NCBI GenBank assembly: GCA_021613335.1
Contig: JAJTWR010000398.1
Span: 1,585,001-1,649,000, forward strand
Source of the DNA: Whitmania pigra
Lineage: Eukaryota > Annelida > Clitellata > Hirudinida > Haemopidae
Direction: 5' to 3'
Length of the DNA stretch: 64,000 nt
The notes under the pieces were generated by a model that saw nothing but the letters and a program-made list of their open reading frames with translations, was not told where the DNA came from and did no database searches. Every line of letters starts with the position of its first letter. Positions within the stretch are counted from its first letter, which is position 1. The translations under genes and the position numbers were made by a program. This document shows positions 13,644 through 32,353 of the stretch, in pieces.

Positions 13644-14940
13644 TTAAGCTTTAAGCCTCAGAAGAGTCTGAAAATGCATTAACATTCGTATTAGATGGCA
13701 ACTCACAAATGTTATTAATTATAATAATATTAATTATAATAATAATAATAATAATATATTAGCAACAAAAATGTTATTATATGAAAAAAAGTTAATTTAA
13801 TTACTTTGTGGGCACTTTCAAGAGAAGCAAGAATCTGATTCAGTTCAGTTTTGTTAAGCTCTAGGGACACTTTCTTCGTACTTCCAAAAGAATTTTGAAC
13901 ATCAAGGTCCAAACCAAGCATTGGCTCATACATAGAAGCCAGCTTATCACTTGCAAGGCTCAGCTATTGGTCATATTAGATATAGAAGGAAATAGTTTCT
14001 CTTTAGAATATAATTTCAAAACATTTTCAATTAAGCAATTGCAAGATGTACAAACTTTAACTTCCCAATCAAAATCTTTCAGAGCAGGAGTTCCAATTTT
14101 GTTTACATCACAAAGAAGCTTGCTACGCAAATCATTTCGTCTAATTTCGAGAGCATCTGTAAATGCGGTCTGATGTGATGTTGGAATTGTTTCCAAGTTG
14201 GAAACAAACTGCAAAAAAAGTAAAGCTTAAAAGTTAATTATGAAATAATATTCAGTCATGGTATTTAGATGCTTTATTCCTTATTTAAAATATGTATTTA
14301 AAATGAAATAGATCTGTTGCAATTATTCAATTATTGCAATCAATCTTATCCCCAAATTTGTACTAGGTGGATGGAGGTACATTATTCAGAATGTATTTAG
14401 GTAAGCTTATTTTTGAATGCTATAAAAAAAACATGGCAACTCCCAAAATTTTAAAATTCATATATATACTTACAAAATCTGCTTTGTAATTGCAAAACTT
14501 AATTAAAAATTCCAAACACGAATGATTCTAATCATTCAATTCTTTTATTTTTGTTGTAAATGAATCCAGGTTTAGCGGTATGCTGTAAGCACTAGTCAAT
14601 TTATCCAAAACACAAAAGCTCCTTTCTTAAAATCACTAAAATCACTTTATGTAGCAACAAATACCATATGATCACCTCTTCGGTGGACCAACTTTCCTTC
14701 AGTGCCTCTTTGAATATATTTTTAGTTGCACTTTTCACTTCCAACCAATCTTCTAGTGACCAATAGTTTGTAAATTTATTATTTTCAGCTTTTAAAACTC
14801 CTAATTCTTCATCTATGCAAGAATGAAGGAACTGCAAATGAAATGACCTGATTAATTAAACGCCCCTCATCATTGTTTAAACGATTACATCTAATTACCC
14901 CCGGTAATCTCTCGAGAGGACATTTTGTTATTAAATCCAT
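13644..14940 (-). CDS. COMMD8: COMM domain-containing protein 8, 5 exons, 177 aa
   Basis: COMMD proteins form the Commander complex, which recycles cargo from endosomes and influences cullin ligase activity. Exons in transcription order: 14940-14899, 14831-14676, 14208-14056, 13963-13805, 13667-13644; every junction keeps the frame. The start at 14940 gives MDLITKCPLERLPG, followed by an all-helical N-terminal region with YWSLEDWLEV. The COMM domain covers roughly the last 65 residues: LKDFDWEVK, SDKLASMYEPML, then LNKTELNQILASLESAHK and a short final exon encoding TLLRLKA. Length is close to vertebrate COMMD8 (about 183). It reads in the same direction as the FAM20-like gene, whose stop lies about 305 bp upstream of this ATG. 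Confidence 0.9.
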
Positions 14941-15244
14941 AAATTATCAGAGAAGTCCCTAATAAATTCCAATATGTAAACAAATCCTAAATCTCGAAAA
15001 TACGCAATCTGGGGAACACAACACCCTCTGCTTCATAAAAGTGAACTTTCATCGAACTAGATCAAGATCATGAATGGAACCAAATGACAATACAATTTTT
15101 CAAAACTAGGTTACACAGATTGCAATTGCTAAAAATAAATTTAATTTTTCAAAATAATTCAAACTCGTGTTACGTCATATTTATTTCAACTCAGAACTAT
15201 CATTTAACGACGATGACAAGCAGACAAATTCTAAAATAATTAAT

Positions 15245-18200
15245 TTAGACAAGGACTTTATCAGCACCGTTCGCCCTGAAGCACTTTTCTAAAAGTTCTA
15301 AAATAATCTGGAGACGTTTGTCAAGAACAGGAAACCAGGCAGATTTTAGGACTGGGATAAGAGGATCATTGCCAAGTGAAGATCGAAGAAGTCTGGACAG
15401 CTTTCCGTCACGCAGCTTCAATAAGTTATTGTATGTCGATCGGCGTAGTCTAGCATGGAAGAGAAGTGACAAGTAAAAATATGTTCATAGAGCTATAAAG
15501 TTCTAACTGAAACAAAATTTAACAAACTCACCTGCAACATTGGTTTATGGGAGCCAGAAAGATTTCTTCTTCAAAATTGTCGTAGGAACAGAATCTAAAT
15601 TATGGAATGTTTTTAATCGAAATATTAGTATATTAGTTTAAAAGTTTATTGTTTATTATTGTTTATGCCTAAGCTATGCATTGCATCTAAGTGAAACAAG
15701 ATTTAATTACGCTCTTCCGTGATCCAGTCTAACTGTTAGACCATGGGCAGAGCTGTCATCGTTGATTGTGTAGTGTTTACTGTCAAAGTGGTGCATAAGG
15801 GTATCAAGGACGGAAAAATCGAACAGATCCAGGTACATTTTGTCGTCCGAATAAGGATGGAAGGACGCACGTACTTCCTTGCAGTAACTTTTGTTGTTGA
15901 AGCTCAACGTTTTCCATCTTAATGAAATTTAGAAAAACCGTTTTATTAATAGCTTATCATAAAAATAACGAGATTTATTATTTTATACCGTCCACAGCGT
16001 AAATGCGTGAAAGAAATAATATTTTAATATTTTAGTTTGCGAAAATTTACCAAATGTTAAATTTACAATGTTGTGACAGAACTCATCTTACTTTTTACCC
16101 TCAACAACTGAGAAGGGCATAAAATTCTCTGGAGAAGTATGGAGTTTCAACTTTCTACCTATCCAATATACCACTGAGGCTTCTATGATATTATCCCGTG
16201 GACAAATGGTGTGCTCGTAGATGCAGTTGTAACACTTAGCAGACAAACAAGCTTCGTTTCCTAATAATAATAAATAATAGTTTATTAATTTGAGAAATTC
16301 ATGAAAATAATTTTGCAAACATCAAGTATTACGCCGTGACTAACTAATACTGTGTTAAGTTATTATTACATTGTTATTTTAATAAATGGTAAATATATTT
16401 TTAAATCAATAAAGTTAAAATAACTTGATACTACCTGCCTTGGTGGTTTTGACTTTAATTTGTTTTGCAACAGCCTCAGAGGCAACGGGAAGAATGTCTT
16501 TGAGAAGGTCAAACTTTCTGCCTGTTACAAAGGGTGTGTTGTAGAACCCTAAAATTCTAAACATAGAGATTATTTATTACTGAGGAAACCTTCTTAAATT
16601 GTAAACTTACATTGGCATTAATATATATTATTTTATATTCTTTCTATAGCTAATTAAATCACGTAGTCAATAATATCTAATGTTATTACTTGTGCAAATG
16701 GAAGGCTGCAATTTCGGAAGTGGGCATCTCGAATCCATCATTGCACAGAGCTCCTCTCTTCATGTCACCTTTCCCTTCCCTAATGATATCAATTTTTAAT
16801 TAATTATTAATTTATTCTCTGCCACATCTATTGCTTTACTATTTAATCAATTAAATAACAACTATTAGTGCCTTGGTTGAAACTTCATTTTGATTAAATT
16901 CAATGAATGAAAAGTTAAAATTACAATAACGTTTAGAGAACAAAAGTTATAATTGGATGAGTAACTTTTGAATTATTCCATATCGTTCCTTATCGTTAAA
17001 TTCAATAAAATAATATAACCTAATAACATAATTAATAACATTTTAATAACCCTATACATATTTTTAAAACTCCTCTTGATCTCACCAAACGATCTTTAAG
17101 ACGACATTCTGTCCTCCTTCCAAAGTTCCAATCCACTTCTCGTTTGCTCCTCTCTCGTAATCATCCGACTGCAAAACATCCACCTTTGTCAAACAAGCCG
17201 CACTCAGAGCATCAAGGACCTTTTCGACACTCGAGTCATTTGGATTCCAAAGTCCTTTCCTCGTGATGAGGCGATCAGCAGTTTTCCAGATTCGTGTGAA
17301 TCTGCAGTTGGAATGCACACCTTTTGTTGTTTGAGATCATGATGTAGCTCATAGACATGATGTGAATGACTTTTTGCACTTTTTGGCATTTTATGTAAAG
17401 AATTAGTGGAAACACTACCGATCTTAGAATAACAAATTAACAAATTAGAACAACAACTCAAAAATTAACTTGTAATTAGCTAGATGATAAAATTCAATTA
17501 AAACCATGTTTCTGTTTTTTTTTTACAAGAAAACTTTTGAACCATCTCATACCCAAGTTTTGAAGCATAATTTGAAACCGCCCCATCATTTTACCTTTCT
17601 GACCTTTCTGATCTTTCGGAATTTTTGATGCTTTTATGACAGTGGTCGCCAGGGACTTTCTGGTTTTTGAAAAGCGTAGCGAAAGCGTCCTTCACGGCAA
17701 ATGGATCGTGACTGACACCGGGTGGCCATGGAACGAAAAGCCGCTCATCGATTGGAGATTTGTAGTCCACGACGCGCACTGGATTCGCACTTTCCAATTC
17801 CTGAATTGAAAATCCATGTTCAATTCATCCGTCCATTCTGCTTATTTATTTATCTATTTGTTTGATTATAGTCCTTTGCATAACTGAGATGATTTGGACT
17901 CCGTCCATTCTGCCATTCATCAACTTATTTATATATCCACCGAAACTTGGATGGGTTTTGGATGAAAGTACTCGGTAATAAAATTATTATAAATTAAATT
18001 GATTTATGACAGCAAATAATTATTTATTAATAAGACATGAAAACTGTGAAAAGTCGTTTGTAATACCATTTTTATATTGATGGATTTTATGACATTGTAC
18101 TTAAAGCGTGTCATAAATTGATTAATGTCGGTAATTGGTCTCCAAAGACGTTTAATGAAAAAGATATTCAACTCTTTAAAATGTATTTCAATTTAATTTT

Positions 18201-18858
18201 TTTAAATTTTTAACCTTTTTTAAAAATTATTCCAAGTATTAAAAGATTTGAAATTATTTATCAATTTTGAAATTTTAGATATGAGATAATAAGTACTTTG
18301 GTACTCTGAATAAATTTTAAGTATTTATGAAGCTATGTTTGATGTTCTTAATTGCAATATTAATACAATATTCTTAATTGCAATATTGCACAGTTCAAGA
18401 TAAAATGGAACAACAAAGCGAGATTGAACGACACTCGATCATTTACAATTTGAATAATAATTTGAATATTTTAACATCAACAGTTCCGAAGAACTATTAC
18501 GCAACTAAACATTTGTTTAACAGTAGGTTCCACTCGAGGAGATCAGATACTTCAAAGAGATTTTCAATTGAAAATATGTTCGCAACGTCATTTATGCAAA
18601 CTACGAAATTAAGAACGGTGTACTAAACATGAATCGTTAAAATAACCTCAGTAGGTCATTTAGGACAAACGGAACACATTAGAGACAAATAGCAATCTTG
18701 AATAACTTTCAACTTACCTCCTCTATTTCATCGTAATCGATGAAATCTTCGAATGACACATCTTCTGGGTGTTCGAAGATCAAAGAGTACAAAAGAATGG
18801 AAACTGTAGCCACGAGTAGAATACCTGTTTGAATGTCGGAACGATTTGAGGGCAGCAT
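15245..18858 (-). CDS. FAM20-like secretory-pathway kinase, 9 exons, 472 aa
   Basis: FAM20 kinases phosphorylate secreted proteins or the xylose of the proteoglycan linker in the Golgi. Exons: 18858-18718, 17800-17595, 17301-17086, 16779-16690, 16556-16435, 16260-16092, 15917-15711, 15594-15532, 15449-15245. An N-terminal signal anchor (TGILLVATVSILLYSLIF, about residues 11-28) predicts a type II membrane protein. Kinase-core matches: LEGGQNVVLKIVW (ATP Lys about 185), TSEIAAFHLHKILGF (Glu about 210), a CYNC pair, FDFSVLDTLMHHFDSKHY (Asp about 360), RLDHGRAF (metal Asp about 380), LAPINQCCRLR, and the C-terminal GADKVLV. The pattern is nearest FAM20B, but the usual N-[AM]-D-R-H-H-Y loop reads HFDSKHY. 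All four core catalytic residues appear present, so activity is possible. The first in-frame ATG is at 18858. Confidence 0.88.
17829..17913 (-). mobile_element. Short retroposon copy (59 bp) with 13-bp target-site duplication
   Basis: Target duplication CCGTCCATTCTGC at 17829-17841 and 17901-17913. Between them, read on the minus strand, lies AGTCCAAATCATCTCAGTTA... ending in a tail of AAATA units. It sits in intron 1 of the FAM20-like gene. This is one of five copies of the same family in the window (see also 31.9, 38.7 and two at 46.6-46.8 kb). Confidence 0.85.
18405..18626 (+). other. Open frame of 73 codons inside FAM20 intron 1, coding status unknown
   Basis: Starts at ATG 18405, on the opposite strand to the host gene, and ends in TAA. 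Codon use looks less AT-biased than the surrounding intron. The translation contains KRFSIENMF, resembling the eh1 Groucho-binding motif of transcription factors, but no DNA-binding domain or partner exon was found. It may be chance. Confidence 0.15.
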
Positions 18859-19912
18859 AACCCTAGGAATTAATGAAGAAATTAGATTATTTTTCAAAAA
18901 AATCCTCAAATAAACTTGTTTTTATCTCAATACTTCACTTAGCATCATATTTTAACACACTTTTTGGCTCAAGAATCTTCGAACTGAGACAGTTCGTCTC
19001 ACTTCGTATTACTGAATCCAAGCTATTTCACGTGTACACAGATTCACGAAGACTGCCAAAAATATCTCATCTGACTTTGCATTGTTTCAGGTTTGGCCGG
19101 CTTTTGCATTTTCAATGGAGGCAGGAATGAATCATATGAATTGATCAGTTTGAATAAGTTTAAATGGGGGAGGGAATTCGTGAGTTGCTCTGACAACTTT
19201 CTGAGGATTTCTGTTTAACTTTCACTCAACTGTAAGCGAGGATTTGGGTGGTTTCGTTAATTTTTAAGCAATCTTTGTCGTCGTGAATAAAATTTTGAGT
19301 GAGATTGACGATGTTGGTATTTAAATTTCAGTTACAAAAATACTGGCAGTTGTTCTGAAATTTTTAACTTTTTTAAATTTATGTCTATGAATTTGTAGAT
19401 AATAATAATAAAATCATTTGAGGACTAGGCCACGGCGACGACTGTTACGGATGTTGATAATGATATGCATAATGTTGTTGTAATAAAACTCATTAAAAGT
19501 AATTTACCTAAAACTTGTGAAAGCTTTTTGGAGATTAAGAAAATTTTAAAGAAATTGAAATTTATTTGAAACTTACAAAATAAAAAAAAAAGTTTAAAAA
19601 ATATATCATTGATTTGATATTGGAGGAAAAGATTGAATTTATATTTCATAAGTTGCGACAATCGATAACTAGAGATTCACAGCAGCAATAATTTGCAATT
19701 AACAATGTAACAGTAAATACGGCAGAAATTAATAAAATAAACTTACTCTCTAATAAAAATAAAAGAATACTAAACTTAAAGAAGTGCAATGATTGCTGAT
19801 AAATGATTGTACTGATAAAACTATTAACACCAACATGCCACTTAAAAGCTACCATAAACAGACTCAAAGGAGCCACTCATTCCGGGTTTAGATTCCAATT
19901 AGTCGAGAATCA
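18859..19912. other. Intergenic region upstream of the FAM20-like gene
   Basis: AT-rich. Minus-strand frames at about 19425-19876 are hydrophobic and low in complexity, with no convincing splice signals. It should contain the FAM20-like promoter, but no TATA box or clear core promoter was seen. Confidence 0.4.
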
Positions 19913-20809
19913 TCAGGGAGACGAACTAAAACAAACAAAGACTTGACCTGTCTTCCACCGTGACCGACGGATGACTTCGTCCCAAGAGACCATCTTAAAG
20001 AAGCGCGTCCAGTCATCCGTGACGATGTGGTTTATTAACTTCCACTCGGCAATTGAATCCTCTTTAATAATGAACAACTTCACACGTTGATGCGATTTTC
20101 GAGACTTGAAAAGTCGTTATTATGAACAACTTTTATTTTCAAGAATCTTCTAGTCGTTATGTTAATTAATGTAGCCGAAGATGTGAAATTTCTGCAAAAT
20201 AAAAGGTGACTCCCAGCCTAGGTCATGGACTGGTCGACAGGAGTAAAGCATGACACGAAAGTCAATTAAAACAAGCGTGACTGTGCAGGAAAATTGAACC
20301 TCAGGAGAAACAAGTAATTGGCAGAGAAATTGGAGAATTTTCTTAATCCAATGTGCCACAAGATTCAAGAAATTCTAGGTCTAAGTTATGTTTATTTCAA
20401 TCTTAAACGAGTAACCAGAAAAAAATATTTATTTCTTGATATTATTTTTGTGGCTGCATTTTTGTTTAACTTTCAATGATATGTTTACAACATGGACATT
20501 GTTATGAATATTATTAATTTAATTATTTTGTAACAGATTGTAAAGCTTGTTAACATTGTTAAGCGTTTGTTTTGTACATATTACATGTTTCTCCTGTTCA
20601 CAAAATGATATCAAGAAGAAAGATAGCTTTGAACTTGAGATATTAAAATAAGGCAGCGTGACAAAAGGAAAGTGAAACATGAAACCATTCAGGCGTGGCC
20701 CCATCACGAACACCTGGGGATCGAGAGATTCCCTCGGGTAGGCTGCCTCTAAACACTCAAGAAGATCTTGTTGGTGAATCTCAACACCGTGATTTAAAAT
20801 CGGACACAT
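19913..20809 (-). CDS. Unrecognised two-exon gene, about 95 aa
   Basis: Exon 1, 20809-20714, starts MCPILNHGVEIHQQDLLECL and ends CCCCAG before GTGTTC, phase 0. Exon 2, 20104-19913, follows a TTTTCAAG acceptor, reads SRKSHQRVKLFIIKEDSIAE and then WKLINHIVTDDWTRFFKMVS, and stops at TGA after a Ser-rich end. Both exons have mixed codon use and a Trp/charged composition unlike translated AT-rich noise. No signal peptide or membrane segment is seen. The family was not recognised. The last residues are uncertain, because a donor (GGAAGACAG before GTCAAG) could lead to a further exon. Confidence 0.45.
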
Positions 20810-21454
20810 TTTATCTATATTTATATTTATTCAAATTGAAAATTAAGTACTTTTAAACTAAAATGAAAGCTCACTAAGAGATCTTTTGAAACTCATTGTT
20901 TTATTATTTGTGCAGTTACCGATCAATTCACTGGTTAATTCACTAAATTGACTAAAATGTATAAAATGTATAAAATGTTTGCTTGACCAAAAAACATTAG
21001 CTTTATATTTTAAGGATGCTAACTTCAAATGATTATGTATCCTGTTCAAAAATTTTAGATAAGAATTTCGGCCAAAATCCCTGTCGGCTTGATACGGTCG
21101 ACAAAAATCATTGCCAAATGTTTTAAAAAAGTTGTTAAAATCTCACTGCCAGTTCTGGTGCAAGTTACAGGTTATTGCGCAATTATCAATTAATTAACTA
21201 ATAGTTAGCTAATCGTTTACGAAACACCGGCGATAAACTTGTCAGCGCGTTCACGGCGTGCGCCAAGGCGTGTTAATTGTCTCCACGTTCATTGGCTGGG
21301 CGTCCCCTTGTCACCACCTTCCTAACTGGTCAGTTACTCGAACAGCGGCAATTTCAAGCCAAGTACATGCAAATATACATGTACATTACCCCTGCCTTAA
21401 AATACCAGGCCTTTCTTTTTAAGACTCCCGACTTCTGTCTTGTGTGGAGGAAAG

Positions 21455-24308
21455 ATGGTTCCCCTTGCCTGGAGAATGATGAACTTGATGGATAAAGGTT
21501 TCCTCATGAGAAGTGCCCCAGTCATTGCTCCTTTTCTCGTGCATCCGTTTGGAACATCGGCTGAAGTTTTGACTGCTTTTCCTCTCCTAGTTCCATCTAA
21601 CGGATACCATGCCTTCGTTCCTGGCGGCTGTTTCGCAGCTACTGCAAGCAACGACTTTGAAAGAAATACTGAAAATAAAGTCAGAGAATGTTTCGGTTCG
21701 AGCAACGACAAAATGTGTGTCTCCAGTCAGCAAAAGACTCAACAACCAGACACTGTCCTAGTGGATCGAGAAGGTTCTAAGATTTCCAAATTGTCCAGCA
21801 GAGCATCCGAGTTTCTCATTGAAAACTTGTTGAAGGGGAGCAGCAAGACAATTGCAATTAACAAGTGAGTTGACCATGAACTCCATTGTTTCATTTGAAT
21901 TTCAAAAGTTATATAACTCGTAACAATAGTTTTATTGATTTCCTCCCTAAAAGAGTATTGATAAATTAATTAGTCAATGACTAAATTAATTAATTACGTT
22001 TGATGATTAATAGAATTACAATGTTACGGGCTCGTCGTTTGTCAATGTTTTATTGTTGAGTTTGCGGAAGTTCTTTACTTTGAAATCATTATTTTATAAT
22101 TAAAAATTGTATGTTTGTTTTATGGCAGCGGGCATAACATCTTGACTTCTATCAGAAATTGTGTAAATGCGTGTTACATGATGTTAATATTTAAATTTTA
22201 ATTTAAGAAAAGTTAATGATTATTAATCTTAATTTCATTAATTAGATTAGTTTTTACTTAAACATTAAGATTAACTTGGGATAACTTCATTAATAACACA
22301 GATGAGATGATTATTTAAATAAAATCAATTAATGCAACAAATCTTTTACGCAAAATTATGCTAACGTTCACATAATAACATGACTCGGGACGAAATAAAA
22401 TGGGATGCATTTATGACCTTTGAAGGTGTCATATGATTGCGTAATCAACTCATTAGGAAACAATTAACCAAACCAATCAAATCTTTTGCGGTTCGGTTGA
22501 GGCCTATTAATGGATTTAAAACAAAGCTATGAATAATATTCATCTTATTAATTGATTATTATTATTAATAATTCATCTTATTAATATTAATATTATTATT
22601 ATTATTAATTCATCTTATTAATTGATTATTATTATTATTAATAATCATCTTAATAATTGATTATTATTATTATTATTATTAATTCATCTTATTAATTGAT
22701 TATTATTATTAATAATTCATCTTAATAATTGATTATTATTATTATAATTCATCTTATTAATTGATTATTATTATTAATAATTCATCTTAATAATGATTAT
22801 TATTATTATTAATTCATCTTATTAATGATTATTATTATTAATAATTCATCTTAATAATTGATTATTAATATTATTAATTCATCTTATTAATTGATTATTA
22901 TTATTAATAATTCATCTTAATAATTGATTATTATTATTATTAATTCATCTTATTAATTGATTATTATTATTAATAATTCATCTTAATAATTGATTATTAT
23001 TATTATTAATTCATCTTATTATTGATTATTATTATTAATAATTCATCTTAATAATTGATTATTATTATTAATTCATCTTATTAATTGATTATTATTATTA
23101 ATAATTCATCTTAATAATTGATTATTATTATTATTAATTCATCTTATTAATTGATTATTATTATTAATAATTCATCTTAATAATTGATTATTATTATTAT
23201 TAATTCATCTTATTAATTGATTATTATTATTAATTCATCTTAATAATTGATTATTATATTATTAATTCATCTTATTAATTGATTATTATTATTAATAATT
23301 CATCTTAATAATTGATTATTATTATTATTAATTCATCTTATTAATTGATTATTATTATTAATAATTCATCTTGTTTCAAGCTCCACCTCCTCGAGCGACG
23401 CCATCTCACAAGATACCTCTCCTCGGAACAGGTAGATTTGAATTCATTTAAGCAGTGAATTCTTTTCAGCAATTTTATAGTTAAATTGTGAATAAATTGT
23501 TTTAAATTTTTATTTGTTCAATTATCGTAGGAGGCAAAAACACGAATCAGTTCAGAAAAATGTCAAGGAATTAACGAAGTTAGTGCTTCTTACTTCTTCT
23601 TTATTTTTGGTTATTATTTTTTATTGGTTATTACAATGTTAAAATAACAATAAAAATAATATTAACATTAATAATAATAATAATCATCATAATTTCCATC
23701 ACCATTTTTATGAAAGCTAATATTGGCAACGATCGATGTCTAATAATAATGACATTAACATCATTAGCAATAATAGCAATAATAGTTAGCAACAATAATA
23801 AATTCAACTAAAATTACAATCCGACTTCAGGCAATATCCCTGCAAGGTTTGCAAGATGAAGTTCACAAAGTTCTACAACTTGAACGTTCACATGAGGAAA
23901 CACACCAATGAGAGGCCGTACAAGTGTTCAACATGTTCAAAAGATTTCAGAAGGAAGGACCATTTAAAAGACCATGAGTAAGTGCCAGTTTGATAAAATA
24001 ATTTGTTTTCAATTATTATAATGAAAGCGACATTAATTGTGGAAGAGCGCAATTGTAATAATAACTGTAATAATTAATAAAAATTAATTCACAAGAATCT
24101 ACTCGAATCGTGAAATATTTGATTTTAATGAAATTTTATTCTTTTCTACTCCAGATTTATTCACTCCACTAAAAAGCCTTTTGAATGCGACGTGTGCAAG
24201 AAGGGTTTCTGCCAATATAGAGCTCACGACAACCACGTTTTACGTCATCACCCGAGGTCACCAACGGCGGCAAAAATTTTAAGCAAACGAAACAAGAACA
24301 AATCTTGA
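21455..24308 (+). CDS. Odd-skipped-related zinc-finger transcription factor, 5 exons, 269 aa
   Basis: Nuclear DNA-binding regulator; odd-skipped-related genes act in gut, kidney-like and limb-joint development. Exons: 21455-21864, 23381-23431, 23531-23578, 23831-23977, 24155-24308, joined in phase. Three C2H2 fingers match the family fingerprint: YPCKVCKMKFTKFYNLNVH, then RPYKCSTCSKDFRRKDHLKD, then IHSTKKPFECDVCKKGFC. The last is followed by HNHVLRHHP and a basic end. FRRxDHLxDHxxIHSxxKPFxC with GFCQ is diagnostic, though several positions are divergent (FYNLNVH for SYNLLIH, HDNH for LAVH). An upstream FLIENLLKG resembles a Groucho-type repression motif. The first ATG of the frame is used; MM and M codons downstream are alternatives. 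A polyadenylation-like AATAAA lies near 24375. Confidence 0.88.
22535..23372. repeat. Minisatellite of about 26 monomers (32-36 bp) filling the end of OSR intron 1
   Basis: Monomers begin with ATTCATCTTA and alternate between TTATTAATTGATTATT and TTAATAATTGATTATT forms, giving a dimeric higher-order period of about 66-70 bp. The array ends in a truncated monomer, ATTCATCTTGTTTCAAG, whose last AG is the splice acceptor of exon 2 at 23381. The branch point and pyrimidine tract of this intron therefore lie in repeat DNA. Confidence 0.92.
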
Positions 24309-25057
24309 CTCGTTCTTATCGCCATTTTTCTGAAATCAATTGTAAATATTTGTTGCTGGAAAATTTTTTTTTAAATAAAATAAATTAAAGTGTTCTTAAA
24401 GTCATTTATCGGAAGGTATTTGAAGAATCACACCAGAATCAAGTCCCTGCTTTGAATCTAATAGTTGTTTATTTGCCAAAACACTGACCGGTAATAAATC
24501 GTCGTAATACTAGATTATAATTTCTATTTGTAATAAGAGGTAATATTTGAATATTAGATTAAATAAGAAATCCAAGGTGTATATTTTCAACGAGTACAGA
24601 AATTGCATGGAAGTGTGTACACATCAGACAAAGCACAAAATATTACTTTACAAATTTTAGCAATGTGTCATAATAAATTGCATTTTTTTTTGTTATGACG
24701 CCGACATATATTAGATGCTAGAGGCTGGTAACAAGATGCATGATGTAGCATTAGTCGTATAGAATAATAATGGTTGCTTATGAATAAGTCAAAAAGAGTC
24801 ATGAAAATTGTTTATACGTTCAATATCTTTTAATTAATTGATTTAACTGCCAAACAAATTAAATAAAATCTGAATGGTAAACAGGAAAATAAATATCGAT
24901 AATGCAAAATGAATCCAATATTCAGAGGATGCACAGACTTAGCAGGATTCTGTGGTTTGTCGAACTTATAAACTCGAAGATATCATATCAATCGGCTGAT
25001 GTTTTTTAATTCACAAAAAAATTGTTCAATTCTGTTTCAATTCTTTTGATAAATGCT
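24309..25057. other. Tail-to-tail intergenic region, OSR and PAH
   Basis: Contains the 3' UTRs of the two convergent genes. An AATAAA-type signal for OSR lies near 24375. No open frame or RNA gene was recognised. Confidence 0.5.
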
Positions 25058-31044
<5,987 letters not shown>

Positions 31045-32353
31045 TTCGAGGAGTTTCAGAAAAACTAATGACACGACTTATGGGCAGGTTGTTCTTTTAA
31101 AGAAGAAAATAGAGGCGCAATTATGACATCCTCCTCCCCTCTTTGAGATGTTTCTATTAATAAAACACAAACATGCTTTATGGACCGAACCATCACGGAC
31201 TTAAGTCATTTTAAAGTCATAAATTTTTTTCGCGCCTTGGAGGTCTATTGAAAATTTATTTATTTGAAGATAATTTGAGGCCAAAAAAAACTGTGAATCT
31301 GTGCTTGTTAATTTGCGATAAAATTTTTTTTTTTTTTTTTTGCAAAACGATAAAAAATACATCCCATGCTAAGATTCGTCAGAGCGAAACCAGTCGACTT
31401 TGGACCTGAACTGTTGCTCAAGAGAGGTCCAAAGAGCTAGCGAAGCTCAAAGTTTCATCGGAAGACGAACAAATGAAAAAATGTTCACTTTTCATTTTGT
31501 TGCTATTTTTATGTCTTTAGAACGCAATTGGTAAAATGTGAACTCGTTACTTCGAAAGGTATCAAAGGTTCGATAGATACATAACGGCGTCTCTAAGGTC
31601 GGTGTCATTCGGTGTGGGAAACATGATTTCTGGTGGCCCATAAATCTGACAAGCAAGCCAAAAAAAGGTACACCTAATAAAATAGCAAAATTTTGATGTC
31701 ACTCGGGTAAGGCTCCAAGCCCCCTAGCGACACCGGTGTAACTATGTTTTCTGGCTTTCCAAAAACATGTTATTTAATCAGTTAATAAAATATGTTAATT
31801 AATTATTTAATTTTAATTGTTTTTCCGTGAACTCGTTGTGCAAATGTCAATAACATGAAAATATGAAACTTTCACCACGTCTCGAACTTTTAAATGCATT
31901 TAAAACTGGTCAGCCAATTAAAGTTCTGCAAATTAAGTCCAAATCATCCTAGTTATGCAACGGACTTTAATCAAATAAATAAATAAATAAATAAATAAAG
32001 TTCTGCAAAGACAGACTATGCGTCACAAATTTTGAAGTCTTCTCGGCGTTAAGTTTGTTGGAGACATTAAACAAACTAAAACGTGAACTGTGCACAAGGT
32101 ATTGAGCGTTTTATTATTTTTTAATTTTAATACAAAAACAGAAAAATTATGCTCAAATGCAAACCATTACCATTACATCTCAATTCTCCAAAGCCCCACC
32201 AAGCAGCCTAAACATTAAAATAAGCTTAAACATCCAACCTCCTCTGGGGAACAAAAGATGACTCAGCTGGCGACATCATCCAAACGACAAGACAATCAAA
32301 TATATTAATAAAAATAATTTCTAAATTTATTCGGTAATTTATTATTAAAATAT
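31045..32353. other. Intergenic region between EXD2 3' end and PAH 5' end
   Basis: Holds the PAH promoter region, in which no TATA box was identified, plus a retroposon copy at 31919-32009. No open frame with splice support was seen. Confidence 0.5.
31919..32009 (+). mobile_element. Short retroposon copy (63 bp) with 14-bp target-site duplication
   Basis: TAAAGTTCTGCAAA occurs at 31919-31932 and 31996-32009. The insert starts at TTAAGTCCAAATCATCC, contains GTTATGCAACGGACTTTAAT and ends in CAAATAAATAAA units. AGTCC near the start pairs with GGACT in the body. Confidence 0.9.

Noticed and set aside
22535..23372. CRISPR array
   Set aside because: Regular repeats, but no unique spacers, eukaryotic context and pure AT satellite composition.
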